From contig AHHB01000026.1 of NCBI GenBank assembly GCA_000242815.2, positions 1-64,000 on the forward strand: a DNA stretch of 64,000 bases. The letters run 5' to 3'. A program made the position numbers and the translations under genes. Source of the stretch: Janthinobacterium lividum PAMC 25724. Lineage in GTDB: Bacteria; Pseudomonadota; Gammaproteobacteria; Burkholderiales; Burkholderiaceae_D. Positions 8,579 to 17,739 of the stretch are shown one piece after another; the first letter of the stretch is position 1; each line of letters opens with the position of its first letter. The notes under the pieces were generated by a model. That model was given only the letters and a program-made list of their open reading frames with translations. It had not been told where the DNA came from and did not search any database.

Positions 8579-9478
8579 TTAGACGAACAGCTCGTGCCGC
8601 GCGCTCTGGCTGATGGCAACGGTGGCCGGGTGGCTCAAGCGCCGCTCCGTGGTGATCGCATACACTTGCTCGACCAGGCTATCGACCCGCCCCAGCGCCA
8701 CCACGGCGTATTGTTCGCAAACCTGGGGTGCGATCACGGTGGGTGCAAAGAACAGGCCGGCGCCGGACTGGCCGAAGGCGTTCATCATGGCGCTGTCGTC
8801 GAACTCGCCGACGATGCGCGGGTGCAGATGGTTGTCGCCTAGCCACTGCAGCAAGCGTCCGTAAATGGCGAAATCTTCGCCCGGCAGCAGCAGCGGCGCG
8901 CCATCCAGACAGTGCGGAAAGCCCCCTGTCAGGGTAGCGGCCAGGGCGGGCGTGCCGAACAGGGTCATGCCGCTTTCACCGAGTAAATGGTTAAAACCGC
9001 GCACGCTCAAATGGGCCGGGATGGGGCGGTCTGCCATGATCAGGTCCAGCCGGTGCACGGCCAGGTCCGCCAGCAGGCTGGCCAGCCGTCCTTCGCGGCA
9101 AATGATGCGCAGCGGCTCGGCCAGGCCCAGCGCGGGCGCGACCAGGCGGCAGGCGATCAGTTTCGAGACGGAATCGGCGCAGCCCACGCGAAAAGTTGTC
9201 GTCACGGTGCGTGACTGGTCGCGCACGATTTCCAGTAATTCATCGCCGGTGCTGAAAATCGATTCGGCATGGCTGAGGATGCGCCTGCCGGTGTCCGTCA
9301 ATTCCAGCTGGCGCCCGCTGCGGCGGAACAATTCCACGCCCAGGGTATCGGCAAACTCGCTGAGCTGCCCGGAGATCGATTGCGGCGTCAGGTGCAACTG
9401 CTCGGCCGCGCGCGCGATGCTGCCTGTCTTGGCGACCATCCAGAAATAGCGCAAGTGCTTGAAGTTGAGTGTAGACAT
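8579..9478 (-). CDS. nhaR: LysR-type regulator, NhaR-like
   Basis: A 299-residue LysR protein. The N-terminus (LNFKHLRYFWMVAKTGSIAR, then AAEQLHLTPQSISGQLSEFA) matches NhaR proteins, which use the unusual YFWxV and LTPQxISGQ wording. The effector domain spans about 95-295. NhaR activates the sodium/proton antiporter gene nhaA in enterobacteria; here no nhaA is present and the gene is divergent from an Alx/TerC gene. An inverted repeat with the T-N11-A geometry lies 18-42 bases upstream of its start and could serve both directions. Confidence 0.85.
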   Translation of the reverse strand: MSTLNFKHLRYFWMVAKTGSIARAAEQLHLTPQSISGQLSEFADTLGVELFRRSGRQLELTDTGRRILSHAESIFSTGDELLEIVRDQSRTVTTTFRVGCADSVSKLIACRLVAPALGLAEPLRIICREGRLASLLADLAVHRLDLIMADRPIPAHLSVRGFNHLLGESGMTLFGTPALAATLTGGFPHCLDGAPLLLPGEDFAIYGRLLQWLGDNHLHPRIVGEFDDSAMMNAFGQSGAGLFFAPTVIAPQVCEQYAVVALGRVDSLVEQVYAITTERRLSHPATVAISQSARHELFV

Positions 9479-9495
9479 GGGCTTCCCGGAAATTT

Positions 9496-9520
9496 AATAC
9501 ATCGAAATTTACGATGTATT
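9496..9520. promoter_or_regulatory. Probable NhaR operator between nhaR and alx
   Basis: A perfect 9-bp inverted repeat, AATACATCG (9496-9504) and CGATGTATT (9512-9520), has a 7-base AT spacer. It contains the LysR-type T-N11-A pattern and lies between the divergent nhaR and alx/terC genes, close to the nhaR start. A second, looser copy (ATTCGAT / GTTCGATG) follows at about 9531-9547. Confidence 0.65.
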
Positions 9521-9636
9521 TGTAAATTATATTCGATTTGTTCGATGTTTGTATTCGGACTATGATGATTGCTCCATTCATGCAAGGAGACAGCCATGGC
9601 TATCAGGATAGAGACAAACAGTTGCGGAGGCTACCA

Positions 9637-10598
9637 ATGAACGGCCTGGAAAGCATTGCGACGGCACCCATGTGGGCCGGCTTCATCGTATTCGTTCTGT
9701 TCATGCTGGCGCTGGACTTGTTCGTCTTCGGCGGCAACAAGGCGCACAAGGTGGGTGTCAAGGAGGCGGCGACGTGGTCGCTGGTGTGGGTCAGCCTGGC
9801 CCTGCTGTTCAACGGCGGCCTGTGGTGGTATCTGAACGGCACGGCCGGACCCGAGATCGCCAACCAGAAGGCGCTGGAGTTTTTCTCCGGCTACCTGATC
9901 GAGAAAGCCCTGTCGGTCGACAACGTCTTCGTCTTCCTGCTGATCTTCAGCGCCTTCCAGGTGCCGCTGCAGTACCAGCGCCGTGTCTTGATTTACGGCG
10001 TGCTGGGCGCGATTGTTATGCGTGCCGTGATGATATTGGCTGGTGCCTGGGTGGTGAGCGAGTCAGCTGGGTGTTGTACCTGTTTGGCGCCTTCCTCTTG
10101 ATTACCGGTATGCGCATGCTGGTGGCGGCCGATGCGGAGCCAGACGTGGCGAACAATCCCGTGCTGCGTTTTGCCCGCCGCCATTTGCGGGTCGCCGACG
10201 GCGACCATGGCGAGCGTTTCTTCGTGACAAAAGGTGGCTTGCGCTATGTCACGCCGCTGTTCCTGGTGCTGATCCTGATCGAGGTGACGGACCTGATCTT
10301 TGCGGTCGATTCGATCCCGGCGATTTTTGCCATCACGACCGACCCGTTCATCGTCTTCACGTCGAACCTGTTCGCCATCATGGGCTTGCGCGCTCTGTAC
10401 TTCCTGCTGGTGGACGTGGCGGATCGCTTCCACATGCTCAAGTATGGCCTGGCGATGGTGCTGGTGTTCATCGGCGCCAAGATGCTGATCATGCCGTGGT
10501 ACCACGTGCCGGTGGAAGCGTCGTTGCTGGTAGTGGCGGTGCTGATCGTGTCGAGCTGCGTGGCGAGCGTCTTCATCACCCGCAGCGACAAGAAATAA
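9637..10598 (+). pseudogene. alx: Alx/TerC family membrane protein, one-base frameshift
   Basis: ATG 9637 lies behind CGGAGG. The first frame gives TM helices and the TerC signature KALSVDNVFVFLLIFSAFQV, then goes out of frame near 10063. The next frame resumes with SWVLYLFGAFLLITGMRML and continues to LIEVTDLIFAVDSIPAIFAI and the C-terminus RSDKK. Inserting one T (GAGTTCAGC for GAGTCAGC) restores an intact protein of about 320 residues. Alx/TerC proteins are Mn2+-related membrane proteins induced at alkaline pH in E. coli, with conserved acidic residues in the DN and TD motifs, all retained here. All conserved sequence is present, so sequencing error is a serious possibility. No yybP-ykoY riboswitch is visible upstream. 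Confidence 0.8.
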
Positions 10599-10664
10599 AG
10601 TGTAGTACGGCGCGCCCCGCAGGGCGGTGGCGTGCCTTTTAATCAACTAAGAAAGTAGAAAATC

Positions 10665-11066
10665 ATGCGTACCTATGCAATGAACAGTCCCCAGGCAGCT
10701 GGACGTATTTTGGCCTTGATGATGGTGGTCGACGGCAACCTGGCCGGCGCCGAGCTGCAAGCCATGCATCGCAGCAAAATTCTCGAACATATCGACCTGG
10801 CGCCGGCTGCCTTTCAGCAACTGCTGCAAGACTTGTGCGATGACATGCTGACCTCGACCGTGCATGGCGCCGTGCAGCTGGCCAATGGCGTGATCGACAG
10901 CCTGCTCGATGAAATCGATGACCCGGACTTGCGCCGCAAGCTGCTGCAAGCCATGTGGAAGATCGCCGATGCCGACGACTGGCTGGCCGATGGCGAAGCG
11001 GTCTTGCTGGCCCGCGCCAGCGCCGTGTGGTCGGCGGAGACGAACTTCCGCGCGCATGGCGCTTGA
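10665..11066 (+). CDS. TerB-like domain protein
   Basis: A 133-residue helical protein whose first half (AAGRILALMMVVDGNLAGAE) and second half (LLQAMWKIADADDWLADGEA) are the paired acidic-helix repeats of TerB/TerB-like proteins, with Asp residues in equivalent places (VVDGN, DADDW) that bind metal in that family. It stands 66 bases after an Alx/TerC gene, the classical partner in tellurite-type membrane complexes, so the two probably work together. Whether it has anything to do with tellurite cannot be inferred. Confidence 0.75.
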   Translation: MRTYAMNSPQAAGRILALMMVVDGNLAGAELQAMHRSKILEHIDLAPAAFQQLLQDLCDDMLTSTVHGAVQLANGVIDSLLDEIDDPDLRRKLLQAMWKIADADDWLADGEAVLLARASAVWSAETNFRAHGA

Positions 11067-11072
11067 TATAAA

Positions 11073-11408
11073 TCAAGCCGCCTTGTGTCCCAGGGCAATG
11101 ACGGCGGCACCAGCCAGGGCCAGGCTCACGCCGGCGATGTCCGTCCAGGCCGGCGTGATGCCGTCCACCAGCCATAGCCATCCCAGCGCCGTGGCGATGT
11201 AGATGGCGCCATACGTGGCATATACCCTGCCGCTGGCGGCTGGATGCAGGCTCAGCAGCCAGACGAAGAGCAAGAGGCTGATGGCGGCCGGCACCAGCAG
11301 CCAGGCGCTGCCCTTGTTGCTGAGCCACAGCATGGGCAGATAGCAGCCCAGTAGTTCAGCCACGGCCGTGACGGTAAACAGCCGAAAGTGCGGGCAAGAC
11401 TGGTCCAT
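11073..11408 (-). CDS. YnfA family (UPF0060) membrane protein, 5' end frameshifted
   Basis: About 111 residues with four hydrophobic segments and the family wording [43 protein letters not shown] and [15 protein letters not shown]. YnfA proteins are small multidrug-transporter-like membrane proteins. The in-frame ATG at 11408 gives a hydrophilic odd start. A better start is ATG 11425 behind AGGAA ([15 protein letters not shown]), which joins the body if one C is added near 11380-11383 (GGCTG to GGCCTG). The gene is therefore likely intact with an upstream start, or very recently broken. It is convergent with the TerB-like gene. Confidence 0.8.
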   Translation of the reverse strand: MDQSCPHFRLFTVTAVAELLGCYLPMLWLSNKGSAWLLVPAAISLLLFVWLLSLHPAASGRVYATYGAIYIATALGWLWLVDGITPAWTDIAGVSLALAGAAVIALGHKAA

Positions 11409-11484
11409 TCGATGGCGTCGCTCATGCTGTTCCTATGATGTGTGCAAGATGCCATTCTAGCTGCCAGGTAATTTGGCACCCGCT

Positions 11485-11520
11485 GGCACCGCTGCTACCG
11501 ATGGCACCGCTGCTACCGAT
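11485..11520. repeat. Tandem 18-bp repeat, two copies
   Basis: GGCACCGCTGCTACCGAT occurs twice in direct tandem (11485-11502, 11503-11520), with a partial third copy (GGCACC) just before. It lies in the short region between divergent ynfA and the glycerate kinase gene, so it sits in promoter territory. Confidence 0.8.
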
Positions 11521-11575
11521 GGCGCGGGCGGCGTCGGCCCTGCTATGATCGGCGTCCGATACAGGAGGAAACACG

Positions 11576-12844
11576 ATGACCACGACCCCAGCGCCGCGCG
11601 CCTTGCTGCAAGCCATGTTCCACGCCGCCATCGCTGCGGCGCAGCCATCGCACTGCGTGCCGCCCCATCTGCCGCCTGCCCCCAAGGGGCGCTTGATCGT
11701 CATCGGCGCCGGCAAGGCGTCGGCGGCCATGGCGCAAGCCGTGGAGCAGCACTGGCCGGGGCCGTTGTCTGGGCTGGTCGTCACACGCTATGGTTACGCC
11801 GTGGCGTGTGAACGCATCGACATCGTGGAAGCATCGCATCCCGTGCCGGATGCAGCCGGCATGCAGGCCGCGCAGCGCATGCTCGACCTGGTCGCCAACT
11901 TGCACGCTGACGACACTGTGCTGTGTTTGATTTCGGGGGGCGGCTCGTCCCTGCTGGCCTTGCCGCTCGAGGGCATCAGCCTGGCAGACAAGCAAGCCTT
12001 GAACCGTGCATTGCTGGCCTCGGGCGCCAGCATCGGCGAAATCAATTGCGTGCGCCGCCATTTGTCCGCCATCAAGGGCGGGCGCCTGGCGGCGGCCTGC
12101 CATCCGGCGCAAGTCATCACCCTGGCCATTTCCGACGTGCCCGGTGACAAGCTCGGCGATATCGCTTCCGGTCCCACGGTGGGCGACGCCAGCACGTGCG
12201 AAGACGCGCTCGCCATCGTGCGCCGCTATGGCATGGACTTGCCGGACAGCATACGAGCAACGTTGGAAAGCGGGCGCGGGGAATCCGTGAAACCCGATGA
12301 TGCGCGGCTGGCGCGCACGCATACGACCCTGATCGCCACGCCGCAACTGGCGCTCGAAGCGGCCGCTAGCGTGGCACGCGCAGCTGGCGTCACGCCGTAT
12401 ATATTAGGCGACAGCCTGGAGGGCGAAGCGCGGGAGGTAGGCAAAGTCATGGCCGGCATTGCACTGCAAACGGCCGTGCGGGGCCAGCCGTTTGCCGCCC
12501 CGTGCGTGCTGCTGTCGGGCGGCGAAACGACGGTGACGATACGCGGCCATGGCCGGGGTGGGCGCAACGTGGAATTTTTGCTGGCGCTGGGCATCGCGCT
12601 CGACGGTGCGCCGGGCATCCATGCGCTGGCCGGCGATACCGATGGCGTCGACGGCCAGGAAGATATCGCCGGGGCGTGGCTGGCGCCGGACACCGTGCAG
12701 CGCGCCTGGGCGCTGGGCATCAAGCCACGCGATAGCCTGGACAACAACGATGGCCACGGTTTCTTTCAGGCGCTGGGAGACAGTGTGATCACTGGCCCGA
12801 CCTTGACCAACGTGAATGACTTCCGGGCCATTTTGATTAGCTGA
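11576..12844 (+). CDS. Glycerate 2-kinase, GckA/TtuD (MOFRL) type
   Basis: A 422-residue protein. The N-terminal domain (to about 245) holds GRLIVIGAGKASAAMAQAVE, LISGGGSSLLALP and IKGGRLAAACHPA; the C-terminal MOFRL domain holds LLSGGETTVTIRGHGRGGRN and AGDTDGVDG. These fit glycerate-2-kinases, often misnamed hydroxypyruvate reductase. The enzyme phosphorylates D-glycerate to 2-phosphoglycerate in glyoxylate, tartrate and serine-cycle routes. It stands alone here, without tartronate semialdehyde reductase or glyoxylate carboligase. A GAGGA ribosome site precedes the ATG. It is convergent, nearly abutting, with the dehydrogenase gene. Confidence 0.9.
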   Translation: MTTTPAPRALLQAMFHAAIAAAQPSHCVPPHLPPAPKGRLIVIGAGKASAAMAQAVEQHWPGPLSGLVVTRYGYAVACERIDIVEASHPVPDAAGMQAAQRMLDLVANLHADDTVLCLISGGGSSLLALPLEGISLADKQALNRALLASGASIGEINCVRRHLSAIKGGRLAAACHPAQVITLAISDVPGDKLGDIASGPTVGDASTCEDALAIVRRYGMDLPDSIRATLESGRGESVKPDDARLARTHTTLIATPQLALEAAASVARAAGVTPYILGDSLEGEAREVGKVMAGIALQTAVRGQPFAAPCVLLSGGETTVTIRGHGRGGRNVEFLLALGIALDGAPGIHALAGDTDGVDGQEDIAGAWLAPDTVQRAWALGIKPRDSLDNNDGHGFFQALGDSVITGPTLTNVNDFRAILIS

Positions 12845-12846
12845 GT

Positions 12847-13860
12847 TTAAAAGCCTTCGAGCACAATCTTGCCCTTCGCCGTATTGCTCTCCAGCAGCGC
12901 ATGCGCGCGTTTCAAATTGTCTGCATTGATCGTGCCAAAGCGCTCGCTCATGGTGGTCTTGATGACGCCGGCGTCCACCAGCTGTGCCATTTCATCGAGC
13001 AATACGTGTTGCTCGAGCATATCTTCCGTCTGGAATAGCGAACGGGTAAACATCAGCTCCCAGTGCAGCGATACGCTCTTGCCCTTGAATTTGCGCACGT
13101 CGATGTGCTCGGGGTCGTCGATCAGGGCGAACTTGCCTTGCGGGGCGATCAATTCCACGATTTGGTCGAAATGCTTGTCGGTCTGGTTCAGGCTGATCAC
13201 GTAGTCGACAGGCGGCAAGCCCAGGCGCGTCATTTCCCCCGCCAGTGGCAAGCTGTGGTCGATCACATGGTGGGCGCCCAGTTGCTTGACCCAGTCGGCA
13301 GTTTCCGCGCGCGAGGCCGTGCCGATGATGGTGACGCCTGTCAATTGCCGCGCCAGCTGCACCAGCACGGAGCCGACGCCGCCGGCCGCGCCGATCACCA
13401 GCAGGGACTTGCCCGTAAGATTTTTGTCGCGACTCAGTTGCAGGCGCTCGAACAGCAATTCCCAGGCCGTAATGCTGGTGAGGGGCAGGGCGGCGGCCGC
13501 AGCGAAATCGAGGCTGGCCGGCATGTGGCCGACAATGCGTTCGTCCACCAGCTGGAACTCGCTGTTGCTGCCGGGGCGGTTGATGGCGCCCGCGTACCAG
13601 ACTTTATCGCCCACCTGGAACAGGGTGACGTCGGGGCCGACGGCGGTGACGACGCCGGCCGCGTCCCAGCCCAGCACTTCGGGCTGGTCTTCTTTCGGCG
13701 CGCGGTTCTTGCGTATCTTGGTATCGACGGGGTTGACGGAGATGGCCTTCACGGCGACGAGCAGGTCGCGCCCCGTGGCGGCGGGCGTGGGCAGTTCGAT
13801 GTCGAGCAGGGCGTGCGCATCCGTGATGGGCAGGCTGTGGTGGTAGGCGATGGCTTTCAT
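12847..13860 (-). CDS. Zinc-type alcohol dehydrogenase-like / quinone oxidoreductase
   Basis: A 337-residue medium-chain dehydrogenase/reductase. The N-terminal GroES-like domain has SVNPVDTKIRKN and EVLGWDAAGVVTAVGPD; the Rossmann domain has SLLVIGAAGGVGSVLVQLAR. The catalytic zinc ligands of true alcohol dehydrogenases are missing (Asn-Pro-Val-Asp replaces the first Cys), so it belongs to the zinc-free quinone oxidoreductase branch that uses NADPH to reduce quinones or enones. The divergent LysR gene 105 bases away is the likely regulator. Confidence 0.88.
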   Translation of the reverse strand: MKAIAYHHSLPITDAHALLDIELPTPAATGRDLLVAVKAISVNPVDTKIRKNRAPKEDQPEVLGWDAAGVVTAVGPDVTLFQVGDKVWYAGAINRPGSNSEFQLVDERIVGHMPASLDFAAAAALPLTSITAWELLFERLQLSRDKNLTGKSLLVIGAAGGVGSVLVQLARQLTGVTIIGTASRAETADWVKQLGAHHVIDHSLPLAGEMTRLGLPPVDYVISLNQTDKHFDQIVELIAPQGKFALIDDPEHIDVRKFKGKSVSLHWELMFTRSLFQTEDMLEQHVLLDEMAQLVDAGVIKTTMSERFGTINADNLKRAHALLESNTAKGKIVLEGF

Positions 13861-13965
13861 GCTAATCCTGGGTCAAGAGTGGGGTGGCGATGACGTATGA
13901 TGGTGACTTCCGCGTCCAGGAAAAAGAGGGCGCGTGCCGAAACACTTTCAAAGGAATACTGAAAA

Positions 13966-14862
13966 TTGCTGCGACTCGATGACTTGCAGGTGTTTGTGTG
14001 CACGGCCGACCGGGGCAGCCTGTCGGCGGCCGCGCGCGAGCTCGGCATTTCGCCCGCGCTGGCCAGCGCCGCCGTCAAGCGCCTGGAAGCCGAGCTGGGC
14101 TTGCGCCTGCTGGCGCGCACGACGCGTTCGCTGAGCTTGACGGCGGAAGGCACGCAATACATCGAGCCTGCGCGCGAAGCGCTGCGCCTGCTGCGCGCAG
14201 GCCACGATGCACTGATGGCCGGCAAGGACAGTTTCGGCGGAACTTTGAAAATTGCCATGCCTTCCGACTTGGGCCGTAACCTGATGCTGGGCTGGCTGGA
14301 CGAGTTCCAGTCGCGCCACCCGAAGCTGCAATACCAGTTCAGCGTCAGCGACCGGGTGGCCGACATGGTGCGCCAGCAAGTCGATATTGCCCTGCGTTAC
14401 GGGCAGCAGGACGATTCGGGCATGGTCGCCATGCCGATCGCGCCCGCCAACGACAGAGTGCTGGTGGCCTCGCCCGATTACCTGCGCGCGCATGGCCCTC
14501 TGCTGGCGCTGGAAGAATTGTCGCAGCGCAATTGCCTACGCTTTGCCCTGGAAGATGGCATGCACGACCGCTGGACCTTTTACCGCCTGCCTCAGCGCGA
14601 GCAAGTGAGCGTGCAAGTGAGTGGCAACCGCAGCGCCGATGATGCCGACCTGGTGCGCCGTTGGGCCGTGGCGGGCCTGGGCATCGCTTATAAATCGCGG
14701 CTCGATGTGGCTGGCGACGTCGCCGCCGGCCGCCTGCACGTGCTGCTGCCCGAGGTCGCGGGTGAGGCCGCGCCCTTGCAACTGGTATGCATGCACCGGG
14801 CGCAAGTGACGCCGCTGGTGCTGCAATTGCGCGATTTCCTGCGCGATAAGTGTGCGCAATGA
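13966..14862 (+). CDS. LysR family transcriptional regulator
   Basis: A 298-residue LysR protein starting at TTG 13966 behind AAAGGA; the N-terminus LRLDDLQVFVCTADRGSLSA is the usual family start, so no longer form is needed. The winged helix covers 1-60 and the periplasmic-binding-like effector domain about 88-295. It is divergent from the quinone oxidoreductase gene, a common arrangement for control of that enzyme. TTTCA-N9-TGAAA at 13946-13964, which has T-N11-A geometry, may be its operator and would overlap the ribosome site. Confidence 0.87.
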   Translation: MLRLDDLQVFVCTADRGSLSAAARELGISPALASAAVKRLEAELGLRLLARTTRSLSLTAEGTQYIEPAREALRLLRAGHDALMAGKDSFGGTLKIAMPSDLGRNLMLGWLDEFQSRHPKLQYQFSVSDRVADMVRQQVDIALRYGQQDDSGMVAMPIAPANDRVLVASPDYLRAHGPLLALEELSQRNCLRFALEDGMHDRWTFYRLPQREQVSVQVSGNRSADDADLVRRWAVAGLGIAYKSRLDVAGDVAAGRLHVLLPEVAGEAAPLQLVCMHRAQVTPLVLQLRDFLRDKCAQ

Positions 14863-14892
14863 TCAACATGACGTCGGTGATTACAAATCGTT

Positions 14893-14911
14893 GCAAATGA
14901 TAATCATGTGC
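14893..14911. promoter_or_regulatory. Fur box upstream of the DUF1800-DUF1501 operon
   Basis: The 19-mer GCAAATGATAATCATGTGC has the exact palindromic core ATGATAATCAT (14897-14907) of the classical Fur box and matches its own reverse complement at all but one pair of positions. It lies about 70 bases before the DUF1800 start and covers a GATAAT that could serve as a -10 element, as expected for iron-dependent repression. Confidence 0.72.
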
Positions 14912-14979
14912 AGCTCAAGCTGAGCGTACCCTCAGCTAGTGTGCATGCCACCGCCCTAAAAACTGCCCCAAGGATAGCC

Positions 14980-16524
14980 ATGCGCCCCAGCCGACTGTTG
15001 CCGACGACCTTGATGTCCCTGCTGTTGCTGGCCGGCTGTGGTACTGCCGAGCCTGCCTTGCAGGCCGAGCATCGCGTACAGACCAGTCCCGCGCAGGACA
15101 TCGCCATGCTGCAAAGGGTCAGTTGGGGCGTCAATGCGGGCAGCGTGCGCCAGGTGCAGGCGCAAGGCTGGAACGCTTACCTGCAGGCGCAGTTGCATCC
15201 ACGAAAGGCAGCCTTGCCAGCGGCCATCGCTGCGCAGATCGACGCCATGACTATCAGTCAGGTGCCGCTGGATCAATTGGTGATTTCTATGGAGCAAAAG
15301 CGCAAGGAGTCGGCCGGTGGCATGGACGACATGGCAAAGCAGCAGGCGCAAAAAGATTATCAGCAGGAACTCAATCGCATGGCGCGCGAGGCGGCCACGC
15401 GTTCCTTGCTGCTGGACGTGTATTCGACCAATCAGTTGCAGCAGCAGTTGAGCTGGTTCTGGCTCAATCACTTCAGCGTGCACCAGGGTAAGCACAACTT
15501 GCGCGCCATGGTGGGCGATTACGAGGCGAACGCCATCGCGCCGCATGCCTTGGGGAAATTTCGAGACTTGCTGGGCGCTACCGCCCACCATCCGGCCATG
15601 CTGCGCTATCTGGACAATGAAGCCAATGCCGTCAAGCGCATCAATGAAAACTATGCGCGCGAGCTGATGGAATTGCACACCCTGGGCGTCAACGGCGGCT
15701 ACAGCCAGGCTGACGTGCAGGAGCTGGCGCGCATCCTGACGGGCGTGGGCGTCAACCTGGGAGCGGACACGCCAAAGGTGAAGCCGGCGCTGCAATCACA
15801 GTATGTGCGCCGGGGCTTGTTCGAATTTAATCCGAATCGCCATGATTACGGCGATAAGCAATTCCTTGGGCAAACGCTGAAGGGCAGAGGATTGGCTGAG
15901 CTCGATGAAGCGCTGGATCGCCTCAGTCGCAGTCCCGCCACCGCGCGTTTCATCAGCGGCAAGCTGGCCCAGTATTTCGTTGGCGACCATCCGCCCGAAG
16001 CGCTGCTAGTGCGCATGGCGGCCACCTTCCAGAAAAGCGATGGCATGATCGCCGACGTGCTGCAGACCATGTTCAGCAGCCCGGAGTTCCGGCTATCGCT
16101 GGGCAAGAAATTCAAGGACCCCATGCACTACGTGGTGTCGGCCGTGCGCCTCAGCTATGACGATAAGCCCATCCTCAACGCCGGCCCCATGCTGAACTGG
16201 CTCGCGCGCATGGGCCAGCCGCTGTACGGACGCCAGACGCCGGACGGTTACCCCTTGAACGATGCGTCGTGGGCCAGCCCTGGGCAGATGACGACGCGCT
16301 TCGATATCGCCCGCACCATCGGCGCGGGCAGCGCCGGCCTGTTCAAGACGGAGGGACCGCAGCCGCAGGAAAAGGCCGCGTTTCCGCAGTTGGCCAGCGC
16401 CTTGTATTACCAGTCGTTGCAGCCGACCTTAAGCCTGGCCACGCGCCAAGCCCTGGAGCAGGCCGCTTCGCCGCAGGAATGGAATATTTTCCTATTGTCC
16501 TCGCCCGAAATGATGCACCGCTAA
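14980..16524 (+). CDS. DUF1800 family lipoprotein
   Basis: A 514-residue protein. ATG 14980 lies behind AAGGA and opens a lipoprotein signal (LMSLLLLAGCGTAEP, lipobox LAGC). The frame extends 24 residues upstream, but without a signal-peptide start. DUF1800 wording is clear: LLLDVYSTNQLQQQLSWFW, NHFSVHQGK, NENYARELMELHTLGV and MFSSPEFR. The family is almost always encoded next to DUF1501, as here. The biochemical role is unknown; the pair is exported and probably acts in the cell envelope. An upstream Fur box suggests iron control. Confidence 0.88.
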   Translation: MRPSRLLPTTLMSLLLLAGCGTAEPALQAEHRVQTSPAQDIAMLQRVSWGVNAGSVRQVQAQGWNAYLQAQLHPRKAALPAAIAAQIDAMTISQVPLDQLVISMEQKRKESAGGMDDMAKQQAQKDYQQELNRMAREAATRSLLLDVYSTNQLQQQLSWFWLNHFSVHQGKHNLRAMVGDYEANAIAPHALGKFRDLLGATAHHPAMLRYLDNEANAVKRINENYARELMELHTLGVNGGYSQADVQELARILTGVGVNLGADTPKVKPALQSQYVRRGLFEFNPNRHDYGDKQFLGQTLKGRGLAELDEALDRLSRSPATARFISGKLAQYFVGDHPPEALLVRMAATFQKSDGMIADVLQTMFSSPEFRLSLGKKFKDPMHYVVSAVRLSYDDKPILNAGPMLNWLARMGQPLYGRQTPDGYPLNDASWASPGQMTTRFDIARTIGAGSAGLFKTEGPQPQEKAAFPQLASALYYQSLQPTLSLATRQALEQAASPQEWNIFLLSSPEMMHR

Positions 16525-16545
16525 GTTGACACTGAAGGAATCGCC

Positions 16546-17736
16546 ATGCACCGTCGTGATCTGTTGAAAGCCCTGGCTGCCGCACCCCTGTTGTCGCATG
16601 CAGGCAGCTTGCTGGCCGCGCCCGCCACGCATGCCAGACTGTTGTTGGTCTTTTTGCGCGGCGGCTATGACGCCAACAACCTGCTGGTGCCGCTCGGCAG
16701 CGATTTTTACTATGCATCACGACCCAATATCGCCATTGCGAAACCCGGTGCGGACAACGGCGCTCTGGCATTGAATGCTGACTGGGCGCTGCATCCGGCC
16801 TTGCGCGAGACGATCTACCCGATGTTCAACGCCGGCGAGGCGGCTTTCATTGCGTTTGCCGGCACGACGGATTTGACGCGCAGCCATTTCGAGACGCAGG
16901 ACAGCATCGAACTGGGGCAGGAGATCGGCGCACGCCGCGATGTGCGCTCGGGCTTTTTGAACCGGCTGGCGCAAAGCCTCAACAGCGATCAGGGCCATCA
17001 CGCGTTTTCCTTCACCGAGCAACTGCCGCTGATCTTCGAGGGCCGCGCGCAAGTGCCGAACATGGGGTTGCGTTCGGTGGGCAAGTCGGGCATTGATGCG
17101 CGTCAAAGCGAGCTGATCGCCGCCATGTACAAGGGTATGCCCTTGCAGCAAGCGGTCAGCGCGGGCTTTGCCGTGCGCGACGATGTGAGGAAGGAATTGA
17201 CGGGAGAAATGCAGGCGGCCAACCGCAACGCCATCAGTACCGGCGGCTTTGCACTGGAGGCGCAGCGCATCGCCCGCTTGATGAAGGACAAATACAATAT
17301 CGGCTTCGTCGACGTGGGCGGCTGGGATACGCATGTGGGGCAGGGCGGGGCCAACGGTTACCTGGCGGGGCGCTTCGATGAACTGGGACGTGGCCTGGCC
17401 GCGTTTTCGCAGGAAATGGGCAGCGAGTGGCGCAATACCGTGGTGGTGGTACTGAGTGAATTTGGCCGCACCTTGCGCGAAAACGGCAACCGCGGCACGG
17501 ACCATGGTCATGGCAGCGTGTTTTGGGTGCTGGGCGGCGCGGTCAAGGGCAAGCAGGTGGCAGGCGAGCAAGTGGCGATTTCGCAGGCGACGCTGTTCCA
17601 GAACCGCGACATGCCGGTGCTCAATGAATACCGCGCCGTGCTGGGTGGCTTGCTGCGCCGCACGTTCGGCTTGACGCCGGCGCAACTCGATTACGTGTTT
17701 GCCGGCGTGAAACCGCTGGAACTGGGGCTGCTATAA
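16546..17736 (+). CDS. DUF1501 family exported protein
   Basis: A 396-residue protein 21 bases after the DUF1800 gene. The N-terminus MHRRDLLKALAAAPLLSHAG has a twin-arginine-like RRDLLK motif and an AxA cleavage site, so export through Tat is likely. The body shows LLVFLRGGYDANNLLVPLG, GTTDLTRSHFETQDSIELG, VGGWDTHVGQGG and LSEFGRTLRENGNRGTDHGHG, with Asp and His residues placed as in the alkaline phosphatase/sulfatase superfamily. It probably folds in the cytoplasm, perhaps with a metal, and is then exported to meet its DUF1800 partner. The substrate is unknown. Confidence 0.88.
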   Translation: MHRRDLLKALAAAPLLSHAGSLLAAPATHARLLLVFLRGGYDANNLLVPLGSDFYYASRPNIAIAKPGADNGALALNADWALHPALRETIYPMFNAGEAAFIAFAGTTDLTRSHFETQDSIELGQEIGARRDVRSGFLNRLAQSLNSDQGHHAFSFTEQLPLIFEGRAQVPNMGLRSVGKSGIDARQSELIAAMYKGMPLQQAVSAGFAVRDDVRKELTGEMQAANRNAISTGGFALEAQRIARLMKDKYNIGFVDVGGWDTHVGQGGANGYLAGRFDELGRGLAAFSQEMGSEWRNTVVVVLSEFGRTLRENGNRGTDHGHGSVFWVLGGAVKGKQVAGEQVAISQATLFQNRDMPVLNEYRAVLGGLLRRTFGLTPAQLDYVFAGVKPLELGLL

Positions 17737-17739
17737 GTT

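Noticed and set aside
9479-9636. Manganese (yybP-ykoY) riboswitch before alx
   Set aside because: The leader is short and AT-rich, and I see none of the conserved motifs of that riboswitch.
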